From: an uncultured Bacillota bacterium
Lineage (GTDB): Bacteria; Bacillota; Clostridia; Lachnospirales; Lachnospiraceae
Assembly (NCBI GenBank): GCA_905200905.1
Contig: CAJKMA010000029.1
Span: forward strand, 1 to 31,176
Reading direction: 5' to 3'
DNA length: 31,176 nt
Below, in pieces: positions 7,428 through 14,658 of the stretch (positions are counted from its first letter, which is position 1; each line of letters starts with the position of its first letter). Made by a program: the position numbers and the translations under genes. A model generated the notes under the pieces. It was not told the origin of the DNA, ran no database searches, and saw only the letters and a program-made list of their open reading frames with translations.

Positions 7428-7462
7428 CTTTCGTTTTTTCTATGCCAGAGAAAAACAAAGAG

Positions 7463-7485
7463 GCCATGTGAGCAATTTACATGGC
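7463..7485. promoter_or_regulatory. Inverted repeat just upstream of the symporter ribosome binding site
   Basis: GCCATGT (7463-7469) and ACATGGC (7479-7485) form a perfect 7-bp inverted repeat with a 9-nt spacer. The repeat ends 3 nt before the AAGGAG site of the symporter gene. It could be an operator or an mRNA hairpin near the ribosome binding site. Confidence 0.4.
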
Positions 7486-7500
7486 AGGAAGGAGTATTTT

Positions 7501-8913
7501 ATGAGTAATGGAATGATTCCAACAATCATAGTCGTATTGGTTCTTTACTTTGCTGCAATGGTAGTTATTGGATGGTTGGGACGAAGTAAAGCAAGCAACT
7601 TTGAGGGGTATTTAAGTATGGGGCGATCTGCCGGTGTGCTGCTTTTAATGGGGGGAGCTATTGGCGGTCAGATTGGAAATGGATTTGTAGTAGGAGGTGC
7701 TGCAGAAGGTTCTATATCCGGTCTGGCAGGTTCTGCTTATGGTATTGCCTGCGCATTGTCCACAGTTATGGTGGCCTTGTTCCTGAACAATTTCATTTAT
7801 AATCATGGCTATATGTCCATGGCAGATTATACCAGAGAGCGTTATCACAATGAAATTCCAGGAACAATTTATGATTTAAGTACTGCAATTTCTTCTATTG
7901 GATTAATTGCTGGACAGATTATGGCCGGTAAAGCTTTATTTGAAGCTTTGGGTCTTCCTGGAAATGTAGGCGCAATTGCCATTGCTGTGGTTGTATTGCT
8001 GTATTCCCAGCTTTCCGGACTTTGGGGAGCATTTGCAACCTCTGTTGTCCAGACAGGAGTAATCCTTGTTGGTCTTGTAGCTACTACCATTGTTCTTTTT
8101 GCAAGAGGAGCAGTAGGCGATATGAGTGCAGCCATTGAAGCTGGAACTATTGCAAGCTCTTCTCTGGATATGAGCGGACTTTCAGCAGCAGGTTTTGCAG
8201 GTATGATGCTTCCTCTGTTATTTGGAATGGTAACAGACCAGCCTACCTATCAGCGTGTTAATTCAGCGAAAAGTGCAAAGATTTCACGTATTGCATGTTA
8301 TCTTTCCTGCTTGATTATGATTCCTCTGGCGTTAATGCCGGCATTCATTGGTTCCTATGGTGCGTATAAATATGGAGCTAGTGGAAATAGTGCATTTTTT
8401 GACGTGATTTTAAATGAGCTTCCAGCAATTGTTTGTGCTTTAATTATTGCAGCAGTTCTGGCAGCCGTTATGTCTACCATTGACTGCGGTTTGATTACTA
8501 TGTCAACAGTTCTTACTAGGGATATCTGGCAGGGAGCATTAAAGAAAAATCCATCAGAAGCACAGTTAAAGAAAATTACCCTGGTAGTAAACATTGGATT
8601 TATGTTTACCTCTACAGCTTTGGCATTGTCTGCAAGCAGCATTTTGGGATTGTTAAATTCTGTATATTCCTTCTTGGCAGCAGCATGTTTTGTTCCGTTT
8701 GTAGGCGGTATTATATGGGAAAAGGGAAATGCAAGAAGTGCAGTGGCATCCTCTATTGTGGGTGTGCTGACTGTTTTGATTAGTTGGATTCCAGGTGTGG
8801 TATTCCCATTTGGAAATATTATTCCAGCCAGCCTGTTCCCAATTATCCCTTCTGCAATCGCTTACTTCCTGGTAAGTTTGATTCCTTCTTCAGAAGGCGC
8901 AGTAAAGGCGTAA
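7501..8913 (+). CDS. Sodium:solute symporter family (SSS) transporter
   Basis: This 470-residue integral membrane protein has about 13 hydrophobic helices. Family hallmarks are the N-terminal GRSKASNFEGYLSMGRSAG loop, GGAIGGQIGNGFVVGGA in the first helices, and SGLWGAFATSVVQTGVI, which corresponds to the G-G-x-x-A-V-x-x-T-D-x-x-Q core signature. SSS carriers use the sodium gradient to import sugars, amino acids, carboxylates or vitamins. The substrate cannot be read from sequence. The ATG at 7501 has AAGGAG at 7489-7494; an upstream extension overlaps the divergent reductase start and is rejected. Divergent pairing with an enoate/dienoyl-type reductase suggests it imports an unsaturated acid or related compound, which is inference. 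It ends at a strong bidirectional terminator shared with apbE. Confidence 0.93.
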   Translation: MSNGMIPTIIVVLVLYFAAMVVIGWLGRSKASNFEGYLSMGRSAGVLLLMGGAIGGQIGNGFVVGGAAEGSISGLAGSAYGIACALSTVMVALFLNNFIYNHGYMSMADYTRERYHNEIPGTIYDLSTAISSIGLIAGQIMAGKALFEALGLPGNVGAIAIAVVVLLYSQLSGLWGAFATSVVQTGVILVGLVATTIVLFARGAVGDMSAAIEAGTIASSSLDMSGLSAAGFAGMMLPLLFGMVTDQPTYQRVNSAKSAKISRIACYLSCLIMIPLALMPAFIGSYGAYKYGASGNSAFFDVILNELPAIVCALIIAAVLAAVMSTIDCGLITMSTVLTRDIWQGALKKNPSEAQLKKITLVVNIGFMFTSTALALSASSILGLLNSVYSFLAAACFVPFVGGIIWEKGNARSAVASSIVGVLTVLISWIPGVVFPFGNIIPASLFPIIPSAIAYFLVSLIPSSEGAVKA

Positions 8914-8917
8914 GTGT

Positions 8918-8980
8918 AAAACACCCTCATAGGAACTAAGAATTTTAATCGTTTCTATGAGGGCGTTTTGTTTTATTTTT
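8918..8980. terminator. Bidirectional terminator between the symporter gene and apbE
   Basis: CCCTCATAG (8924-8932) pairs with CTATGAGGG (8955-8963). The stem is extended by flanking AAAACA/CGTTTT with one mismatch. T-rich tails occur on both strands. The plus-strand T tract overlaps the apbE stop codon at 8973-8975. Confidence 0.9.
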
Positions 8981-10013
8981 CTACACTGTTCATCTTAATC
9001 TCTTCTTCAAACCCATCACTATAATGCATCTGATAATCATCTGTAATAAACACAGCCTGAACATCAGGGAGACTGTTTACCAGTTCCATGCCTTTTTCCA
9101 GACCAAGGGCGAAACAGGAGGTGCTAAGACCGTCTCCGTCTACGGATTTATCTGAAATAATGGTAACAGAGACTAAGTGATTATCATAGGGCATTCCGGT
9201 AGCAGGATTTAAAATATGGTGGTAGAAAGTTCCATCCTGTTCAAAATACCGCTCATAAATACCGGAAGAGACCACAGATTTATCTGCAATATCCATGACA
9301 GCAATGGTTTCGCTGCGGTCAGCAAAAGGTTTTTGAATACCAATGCGAAATGGCATGCCATCTGGTTTCTCACCTACACAAAGCACATTTCCTCCCAGAT
9401 TAATGGTGGCGCTTTTTACCTCATGCTCCAGAAGAAATTCCTTGATTTTATCAGCAATATAGCCCTTGGCAATGGCCCCTAAATCCAGCATCATGCCTTC
9501 TTTGGCAAAAGTAACCTGCTCCTGTGAAACTTGTACATCCTGGTAGTTTACCAGGGGAAGGGCTGCGTCCAGTTCTTCTTTTTTGGGAACTTTTTTTTGC
9601 TCAGAAGTGAAATCCCACAGAGAGGACACAGGGCCTATGGTAATGTCAAAGGCACCTTTGGAAAGCTCGCCGTATTCCAGTCCTTTGGAAATAAGTTCTG
9701 CGGTGTCTGAAGAAATTGTATAAGCATGTTCCTGATTCGGAAGTGTGCCGTGGTTTAGCTGATAAAGCTCGCTGGTTTCTAAAGTACGACTGAAAAGTTG
9801 TTCATAATCATCACATAAGTCCATAGCTTCCTGAAGGAGTTCTTCATCTGTGGAATCATAGAGGGTCAGGGTGACTACAGTATTTAATTTAAAAGCAGTA
9901 GAAGAAATAGGCTCTTGCTTTTTCTCCTTCTTCTGGTACAGGGCTACAAATACCAGAAGTACCAGGACTCCCAGAAAACAGCAGATACCAATGAATTTTT
10001 TTCTCTGTGTCAT
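8973..10013 (-). CDS. apbE: FAD:protein FMN transferase
   Basis: ApbE moves FMN from FAD onto Thr (or Ser) of exported or membrane proteins such as RnfD and RnfG. The 346-residue product has an N-terminal membrane anchor (about 8-26). The CC pair inside it is not a convincing lipobox. The extracytoplasmic catalytic domain shows GAFDITIGPVSSLW (120-133), DLGAIAKGYIADK (177-189), INLGGNVL (204-211), HHILNPATGMP (265-275) and DGDGLSTSCFALG (292-304), all ApbE hallmarks including metal and FAD sites. The ATG at 10013 has AAGGAG six bases upstream; a longer frame would run through the promoter and is rejected. It is transcribed alone from a near-consensus promoter. Its probable substrates here are RnfD T156 and RnfG T291, with S247 of RnfG less certain. 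Confidence 0.96.
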   Translation of the reverse strand: MTQRKKFIGICCFLGVLVLLVFVALYQKKEKKQEPISSTAFKLNTVVTLTLYDSTDEELLQEAMDLCDDYEQLFSRTLETSELYQLNHGTLPNQEHAYTISSDTAELISKGLEYGELSKGAFDITIGPVSSLWDFTSEQKKVPKKEELDAALPLVNYQDVQVSQEQVTFAKEGMMLDLGAIAKGYIADKIKEFLLEHEVKSATINLGGNVLCVGEKPDGMPFRIGIQKPFADRSETIAVMDIADKSVVSSGIYERYFEQDGTFYHHILNPATGMPYDNHLVSVTIISDKSVDGDGLSTSCFALGLEKGMELVNSLPDVQAVFITDDYQMHYSDGFEEEIKMNSVEK

Positions 10014-10050
10014 AAAAGCTCCTTGTGAAATCAATCTTTTTGTCTTTTCC

Positions 10051-10079
10051 ATTGTAAAATGACAATATCTTTGTGTCAA
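10051..10079 (-). promoter_or_regulatory. Sigma-A promoter for apbE
   Basis: Read on the minus strand, a perfect TTGACA (10074-10079) is followed by 17 nt and TACAAT (10051-10056). The promoter lies about 40 nt upstream of the apbE ATG. The transcript would therefore start inside the longer open frame, which supports the later start codon. Confidence 0.88.
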
Positions 10080-10119
10080 GATTCATATCATAAATACAAC
10101 GAAGAAAAAGAGGCGTATC

Positions 10120-10788
10120 ATGAAAAAAGGAATTTTGATATTGGGACTGATGATTGCTGCTGTTGGGATGTTTTTTCAGGGAAAGGGGATGAAACAGGCT
10201 GTTGAGACTGTGGGAGAATTATCCCACAAGGAGCATCCTAAAGTAGCTTTGACGTTTGATGATGGTCCCCATGCATTTTATACGGAAATGTTACTGGATG
10301 GATTGAAGGAAAGGGGGATTTGTGCCACCTTTTTTCTCATAGGAAAGAATATTGAGGGTAACGAAGAAATTGTGCAGAGAATGCAAAAAGAAGGACATCT
10401 CATTGGCAATCATACGTATCATCATGTGAATTTAAAGGAGCTTTCCCAAAAAGAAGCAAAGCAGGAAATTCAGAAAGCAGGGAATAAGATTTATGAGAGT
10501 ACAGGTATTTGTACTGCTTTTGTCCGCCCTCCTTTTGGAGAGTGGAAGAAAAACTTGGATTTGGATATGACCATGATTCCCGTGTCCTGGAATATTGATT
10601 CCTTGGACTGGACTACAGAAAATACGGAAAAAATTATAAAAAGGGTAGTGAAAGATGTGGAAGAAGATGATATTATTTTAATGCATGATGTTTATAAAAC
10701 CTCTGTAGAAGCAGCCCTTCAGATTGTAGATATTCTGAAGGAACGGGGGTATGAATTTGTAACAGTGGATAAATTGCTGCTGGAATAG
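10120..10788 (+). CDS. Polysaccharide deacetylase family protein (NodB/CE4 fold)
   Basis: This 222-residue protein has an N-terminal signal anchor (about 4-20) and a compact NodB domain. The CE4 motifs are complete. TFDDGP (45-50) supplies the catalytic base and a metal-binding Asp, and HTYHH (98-102) supplies the metal-binding His residues. RPPFGEW (136-142), DSLDW (160-164) and ILMHD (186-190) with the catalytic His follow. Such enzymes de-N-acetylate peptidoglycan or other GlcNAc-containing polymers outside the membrane; some Firmicute members act in sporulation. The gene is short, with little beyond the domain. It heads an operon, ending 9 nt before rarA. An AAAGAGG site precedes the ATG. 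The substrate is not determined. Confidence 0.93.
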   Translation: MKKGILILGLMIAAVGMFFQGKGMKQAVETVGELSHKEHPKVALTFDDGPHAFYTEMLLDGLKERGICATFFLIGKNIEGNEEIVQRMQKEGHLIGNHTYHHVNLKELSQKEAKQEIQKAGNKIYESTGICTAFVRPPFGEWKKNLDLDMTMIPVSWNIDSLDWTTENTEKIIKRVVKDVEEDDIILMHDVYKTSVEAALQIVDILKERGYEFVTVDKLLLE

Positions 10789-10797
10789 GAGATACAT

Positions 10798-12135
10798 ATG
10801 GATTTATTTGATTATATGAAAGAACAGACTCTGGAGAATGAGTCACCTCTGGCCTCCAGAATGCGTCCTGTAACCTTGGAAGAGGTGGCAGGACAGCAGC
10901 ATATTATTGGAAAGGATAAATTGCTTTATCGTGCCATTAAGGCAGATAAGTTGGGAAGCGTGATTTTTTATGGTCCTCCGGGGACTGGAAAAACCACCTT
11001 GGCCAAGGTCATTGCCAATACCACCAGCGCCAGATTTAAACAATTAAACGCCACCGTTGCGGGAAAAAAGGATATGGAGGAAGTGGTAAAGGAGGCCCAA
11101 GAATATCTGGGAATGTACGGGAAGAAAACCATTTTGTTCATTGACGAGATTCATCGTTTTAATAAGGGACAACAGGATTATCTGCTTCCTTTTGTGGAGG
11201 ATGGAACTTTAATTCTCATTGGAGCCACTACAGAGAATCCCTATTTTGAGGTAAATGGGGCGTTGATTTCCAGGTCTATTGTGTTTGAGTTAAAACCTCT
11301 TGGAAAAGAAGATATTTGCAGCTTGCTGGAACGGGCAGTAACAGATGTGGAGAAAGGCATGGGAAGCTATCAGGCAGTGCTTCATGAAGATGCTAGGGAT
11401 TTTCTGGCGGATATTTCAGGGGGAGATGCCAGGGCTGCCTTAAATGCTCTGGAACTGGGAATTCTTACTACAGAAAAAAGCCCGGATGGTAAGATTCATA
11501 TTGATTTAGAGACAGCTTCCCAGTGCATTCAGAAGCGTGTGGTACGGTACGATAAGACCGGAGATAATCACTATGACACGATTTCTGCTTTTATTAAGAG
11601 TATGAGGGGTTCTGACCCCAATGCAGCAGTGTTTTATTTGGCAAAGATGCTTTACGCAGGAGAAGATATTAAATTTATTGCCAGAAGGATTATGATTTGT
11701 GCAGCAGAGGATGTGGGAAATGCAGATCCACAGGCTTTGCAGGTAGCAGTGGCAGCAGCTCAGGCAGTGGAAAGACTGGGAATGCCGGAAGCGAGGATTC
11801 CCCTTGCTCAGGCAGTGACCTATGTAGCCAGCGCACCTAAGAGTAATGCTGCTTACCTGGCTGTGGATGAAGCCATGGAAGCAGTAAGAAGCACGAAAAC
11901 CACAGTACCAGTACATCTTCAGGATTCCCATTATAAAGGCGCTGGGAAATTAGGACATGGCATTGGCTATCAATATGCCCACGATTATCCAAACCATTAT
12001 GTGAAGCAGCAATACCTTCCCTCAGAGCTTGTAGATAGGGTGTTCTATCGGCCTACAGAAAATGGATATGAAAAAAACATACAGGAATATTTTGCGAAAA
12101 TTCATGGAAGTAAGGAACAGGAAGAAGAGAAATGA
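10798..12135 (+). CDS. rarA: Replication-associated recombination protein A (RarA/MgsA AAA+ ATPase)
   Basis: The product is a 445-residue clamp-loader-like AAA+ ATPase acting at stalled replication forks. The N-terminus PLASRMRPVTLEEVAGQQHI is the RarA signature. Walker A is GPPGTGKTT (59-67), Walker B is LFIDEIHRFNKGQQD (113-127) and sensor 1 is GATTENPYFEVN (142-153), followed by ALISRS. The C-terminal part has DARAALNALE and the tetramerisation region HYDTISAFIKSMRGSDPNAA. Length is typical. AGGAG lies just upstream of the ATG at 10798. Its stop overlaps the MATE gene start as ATGA, so the downstream transporter is translationally coupled. That pairing has no obvious functional logic and may only reflect shared transcription. 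Confidence 0.96.
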   Translation: MDLFDYMKEQTLENESPLASRMRPVTLEEVAGQQHIIGKDKLLYRAIKADKLGSVIFYGPPGTGKTTLAKVIANTTSARFKQLNATVAGKKDMEEVVKEAQEYLGMYGKKTILFIDEIHRFNKGQQDYLLPFVEDGTLILIGATTENPYFEVNGALISRSIVFELKPLGKEDICSLLERAVTDVEKGMGSYQAVLHEDARDFLADISGGDARAALNALELGILTTEKSPDGKIHIDLETASQCIQKRVVRYDKTGDNHYDTISAFIKSMRGSDPNAAVFYLAKMLYAGEDIKFIARRIMICAAEDVGNADPQALQVAVAAAQAVERLGMPEARIPLAQAVTYVASAPKSNAAYLAVDEAMEAVRSTKTTVPVHLQDSHYKGAGKLGHGIGYQYAHDYPNHYVKQQYLPSELVDRVFYRPTENGYEKNIQEYFAKIHGSKEQEEEK

Positions 12136-13490
12136 GAGAAGAGCAGCATGATTTTTCCAGAGGGAGTATGCTGGGGAATATTCTCCGGCTGTCCCTTCCT
12201 TTGATTGTGGCACAGTTTATTAATGTTTTGTATAATATTGTGGATAGAATGTATATTGGAAGAATTCCAGGTGCAGATTCAGCGGCGCTTACAGGAGTGG
12301 GGGTTGCTTTTCCTATTATCACAGCCATTACCGCCTTTTCTCTACTGGTGGGAACTGGAGGAGCGCCTCTTTGTTCCATTGCCAGGGGGAAGGGGGATGA
12401 GAAGAAGGCAGAACATATTATGGGGAATTCTTTTCTTATGACCCTGGTTCTTGGCGTGATGCTTCTTGGAACAGGACTGTTGGTGAAGAAGCCTCTTTTA
12501 TATGCACTGGGCGCCAGTTCGGCCACCTTTCATTATGCGAATGACTATATCAGTATTTATCTTTTGGGAACCGTTTTTGTTATGATTAGCCTGTCCATGA
12601 ATGGATTTATTAATTGTCAGGGGTTTGCAAAAATGGGAATGCTTACCGTACTCATTGGCGCAGTTTTGAATCTGCTTTTGGACCCAATATTCATTTTTGG
12701 ATTTCATATGGGGGTAAAGGGGGCTGCCATTGCAACAGTATTTTCCCAGATGGTATCCGCCTTGTGGGTGGTAAAATTCCTTACAGGGAAACAAACATTG
12801 TTGCATCTTAGAGTTTCCTCTATGAGGCCAGATTTTGCCTGTATGGGAGAGATTCTAAGCCTGGGACTTTCTGGTTTCATTATGGCGGCGACGAATTGTG
12901 GTGTCCAGGTGGTTTGTAATGTAACCCTTCAATCTTATGGAGGAGATGTGTATGTGGGAATTATGACCATTGTAAACTCTGTAAGAGAAGTGTTAAGTGT
13001 TCCTGCCAGTGGACTGACTCAGGGAACACAACCTATTTTGGGATTTAATTATGGAGCTGGAGAATACACAAGAGTGAAATCAGGGATTAAGATTATGTCG
13101 GTGATTTGTATGGTATACACCACTATTGCTTGGGTGATTACCCTGTTGATTCCCCAGGTGTTTATTCGCCTTTTTAATGGGGGAGAAGAACTTCTGGAGC
13201 TTGGCGTACCGGCAATGCAGGTTTATTTCTTTGGCTTTTGCTTCATGTCATTGCAATTTGCAGGGCAGAGTGTCTTTACAGGGCTTGGAAAGGCAAAGCA
13301 GGCCATTTTCTTCTCGTTGCTTCGGAAAGCTGTGATTGTAATCCCCTTGACATTGTGGCTGCCCAAAGTGGCAGGACTTGGAGCAACCGGGGTATTTCTA
13401 GCAGAACCTATTTCTAATTTTATTGGGGGAACCGCCTGCTTTGTAACGATGCTTTGTGTTATTTGGCCAGCTCTTTCAAGAAAAGTGTAA
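12132..13490 (+). CDS. MATE family efflux transporter
   Basis: This 452-residue protein has about 12 membrane helices arranged as two similar halves, the MATE (NorM/DinF-like) fold. It opens GSMLGNILRLSLPLIVAQFINVLYNIVDRMYIG; the P-L-I-x-x-Q-x-x-x-x-x-Y-N-x-V-D pattern is a clear MATE signature. SALTGVGVAFPI and, in the second half, ASGLTQGTQPILGFNYGAG are also typical. Such carriers export cationic drugs or metabolites using sodium or proton gradients. The start lies inside the rarA stop (ATGA), with a purine-rich GGAAGAAGAG as the ribosome binding site. Its last 15 bp overlap the end of the convergent aroK gene. The substrate is unknown. Confidence 0.94.
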   Translation: MREEQHDFSRGSMLGNILRLSLPLIVAQFINVLYNIVDRMYIGRIPGADSAALTGVGVAFPIITAITAFSLLVGTGGAPLCSIARGKGDEKKAEHIMGNSFLMTLVLGVMLLGTGLLVKKPLLYALGASSATFHYANDYISIYLLGTVFVMISLSMNGFINCQGFAKMGMLTVLIGAVLNLLLDPIFIFGFHMGVKGAAIATVFSQMVSALWVVKFLTGKQTLLHLRVSSMRPDFACMGEILSLGLSGFIMAATNCGVQVVCNVTLQSYGGDVYVGIMTIVNSVREVLSVPASGLTQGTQPILGFNYGAGEYTRVKSGIKIMSVICMVYTTIAWVITLLIPQVFIRLFNGGEELLELGVPAMQVYFFGFCFMSLQFAGQSVFTGLGKAKQAIFFSLLRKAVIVIPLTLWLPKVAGLGATGVFLAEPISNFIGGTACFVTMLCVIWPALSRKV

Positions 13491-13982
13491 CTTTTCTGCG
13501 ATTTCCTCACAGATTTTGGCTACAGATTTGTGATCTGTAGATATGACAAAATCAGCGGCAGCCAGATATTTTTCCTGTCGCTGCGCCATAAGACTGGCAA
13601 TGCCCTCTGGGGTTTTGCGGTCTTTTAAAAGAGGACGGGAGGTGTCTTTTTTTACCCGCTCCAGGATGGTTTCTGGGCTGGCAGTTAAAAGGATAACCTT
13701 ACCGTTCTTTTTCATTTCTTTCACATTTTCTTCTCTGAGAGCAGCGCCGCCGCCGCAGGAAATAATTTTGTTCTGGCAATTCTGCAAATTCTTTAAAAGT
13801 TTTGTTTCCAGACTGCGGAAGTAAGGCTCTCCGTGAAGTTGGAAAATTTCGGGGATCGACATGCCTTCCTGTCTGGCAAGGAGTTCATCCATTTCTACAA
13901 TTTCCATATCATATTGGCGGCTTAAATAAGCTGCTACTGTGCTTTTCCCAGTTCCCATAAATCCTATTAAAACAAGATTCAT
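13476..13982 (-). CDS. aroK: Shikimate kinase
   Basis: This 168-residue enzyme phosphorylates shikimate in the chorismate pathway. Walker A is GFMGTGKST (7-15). Substrate residues are D32 (in MDELL), R56 (in YFRSLE) and the GGG loop (77-79). The lid Arg is R116 in SRPLL, and R135 follows in AQRQEKY. This is full length for the family. The ATG at 13982 has AAAGGTGG 8 nt upstream; an in-frame GTG four codons earlier lies inside that ribosome binding site and is rejected. It has its own promoter and is the last and only gene of its unit. The 3' end overlaps the MATE gene by 15 bp. Another aromatic pathway gene, aroF, is in this window but not linked. Confidence 0.95.
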   Translation of the reverse strand: MNLVLIGFMGTGKSTVAAYLSRQYDMEIVEMDELLARQEGMSIPEIFQLHGEPYFRSLETKLLKNLQNCQNKIISCGGGAALREENVKEMKKNGKVILLTASPETILERVKKDTSRPLLKDRKTPEGIASLMAQRQEKYLAAADFVISTDHKSVAKICEEIAEKLHFS

Positions 13983-14018
13983 AAATCTTTCCACCTTTCC
14001 GATTTAAAGTATGAAAAT

Positions 14019-14047
14019 ATTATAACAGCAGATGGGTTTTGATTCAA
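14019..14047 (-). promoter_or_regulatory. Sigma-A promoter for aroK
   Basis: On the minus strand, TTGAAT (14042-14047), a 17-nt spacer and a perfect TATAAT (14019-14024) lie about 37 nt upstream of the aroK ATG. The large palindrome at 14054-14083 sits immediately upstream of the -35. Confidence 0.87.
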
Positions 14048-14053
14048 GAGTGG

Positions 14054-14083
14054 AAAATATAATTAGCCGACTAATTATATTTT
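14054..14083. promoter_or_regulatory. Palindromic operator candidate 1 (probable MarR site)
   Basis: Perfect 13-bp arms, AAAATATAATTAG (14054-14066) and CTAATTATATTTT (14071-14083), flank CCGA. The core TTAGCCGACTAA (14063-14074) differs by one base from the symmetric sequence TTAGTCGACTAA. The second site next to marR shares this core. It lies between the aroK and marR promoters, just outside the aroK -35. Confidence 0.6.
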
Positions 14084-14126
14084 TGTGAGATATTTCTAAA
14101 ATAAATGTAAAATATGGGAATCTAAC

Positions 14127-14155
14127 TTGATTTTTTTACAGAACAGACATAATAT
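14127..14155 (+). promoter_or_regulatory. Probable promoter of the marR-ABC exporter operon
   Basis: TTGATT (14127-14132), 17 nt and TAATAT (14150-14155) lie 36 nt before the marR ATG. The second TTAATCGACTAA palindrome starts 3 nt after the -10, at the expected transcription start. Confidence 0.65.
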
Positions 14156-14158
14156 ATG

Positions 14159-14170
14159 TTAATCGACTAA
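14159..14170. promoter_or_regulatory. Palindromic operator candidate 2 (probable MarR autoregulatory site)
   Basis: TTAATCGACTAA differs by one base from the palindrome TTAGTCGACTAA and shares its core with site 1 at 14063-14074. Placed at the transcription start of the marR operon, it is in position for repression by its own product, as is usual for MarR-ABC exporter operons. Confidence 0.6.
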
Positions 14171-14190
14171 TAAAAGGAGGAGAGGAAAAG

Positions 14191-14658
14191 ATGCACAACG
14201 AATGTGGAGATGACAGTTTGCGCAGACGCCTGGTACAGCTTACTCATCTGTATTTTAGAGAAACTTTTCAGGAACTAAAGAAAATAGGGATTCATCCAAA
14301 ACAAGTGCCTTTTATGATTCTTCTAAGTAACCAGGAGGGTTTAAGTCAACGGGAAATTTCAAAAGAGTTGGGAATCAGTCCTCCTACGGTTGCAGTCTCT
14401 GTGAAGCGGCTGGAAAAATCAGGTCTTGTAGAGAGAAAAGAGGATGAAAAAGACCAGAGAAGATGCCGAATTTATCTTACCAGACAAGGGAAAGAGATTA
14501 TCTGTAATGTGAAGCAGTGTGTGGAGGAAAAAGAAGCACTGGTATTTCAAGGATTTACAGAGAGCGAGCAATGTTTAATGAAGCGCTTCTTTGACCAGAT
14601 GATAGAGAATCTCGCAGAGAAAAAAGAAGATGCAGGAAAGGAGAAAACAGATGTTTAA
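14191..14658 (+). CDS. MarR family transcriptional regulator
   Basis: This 155-residue winged-helix regulator is predicted to be a dimeric DNA-binding repressor. The helix-turn-helix lies at about 51-80, with LSQREISKELGISPPTVAVS and KRLEKSGLVERK. The wing carries the classic D-x-R-x-x-x-x-x-L-T pattern as DQRRCRIYLTRQG (about 90-102). Flanking helices supply the dimer interface. AAAGGAGGAG precedes the ATG. The gene overlaps the first ABC exporter gene by 8 bp and so probably controls that exporter in response to a ligand. Two matching palindromes in the upstream region are likely binding sites. The inducer is unknown. Confidence 0.94.
   Translation: MHNECGDDSLRRRLVQLTHLYFRETFQELKKIGIHPKQVPFMILLSNQEGLSQREISKELGISPPTVAVSVKRLEKSGLVERKEDEKDQRRCRIYLTRQGKEIICNVKQCVEEKEALVFQGFTESEQCLMKRFFDQMIENLAEKKEDAGKEKTDV

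Noticed and set aside
11506..11931. 141-residue minus-strand open frame inside rarA
   Set aside because: Cys/His-rich antisense of a conserved RarA region, with no start signals and no recognisable domain.
13983..14190. Possible riboswitch or attenuator upstream of marR or aroK
   Set aside because: The strong palindrome here lies outside the aroK transcript and upstream of the marR promoter, so it is better read as an operator. No conserved riboswitch core is seen.
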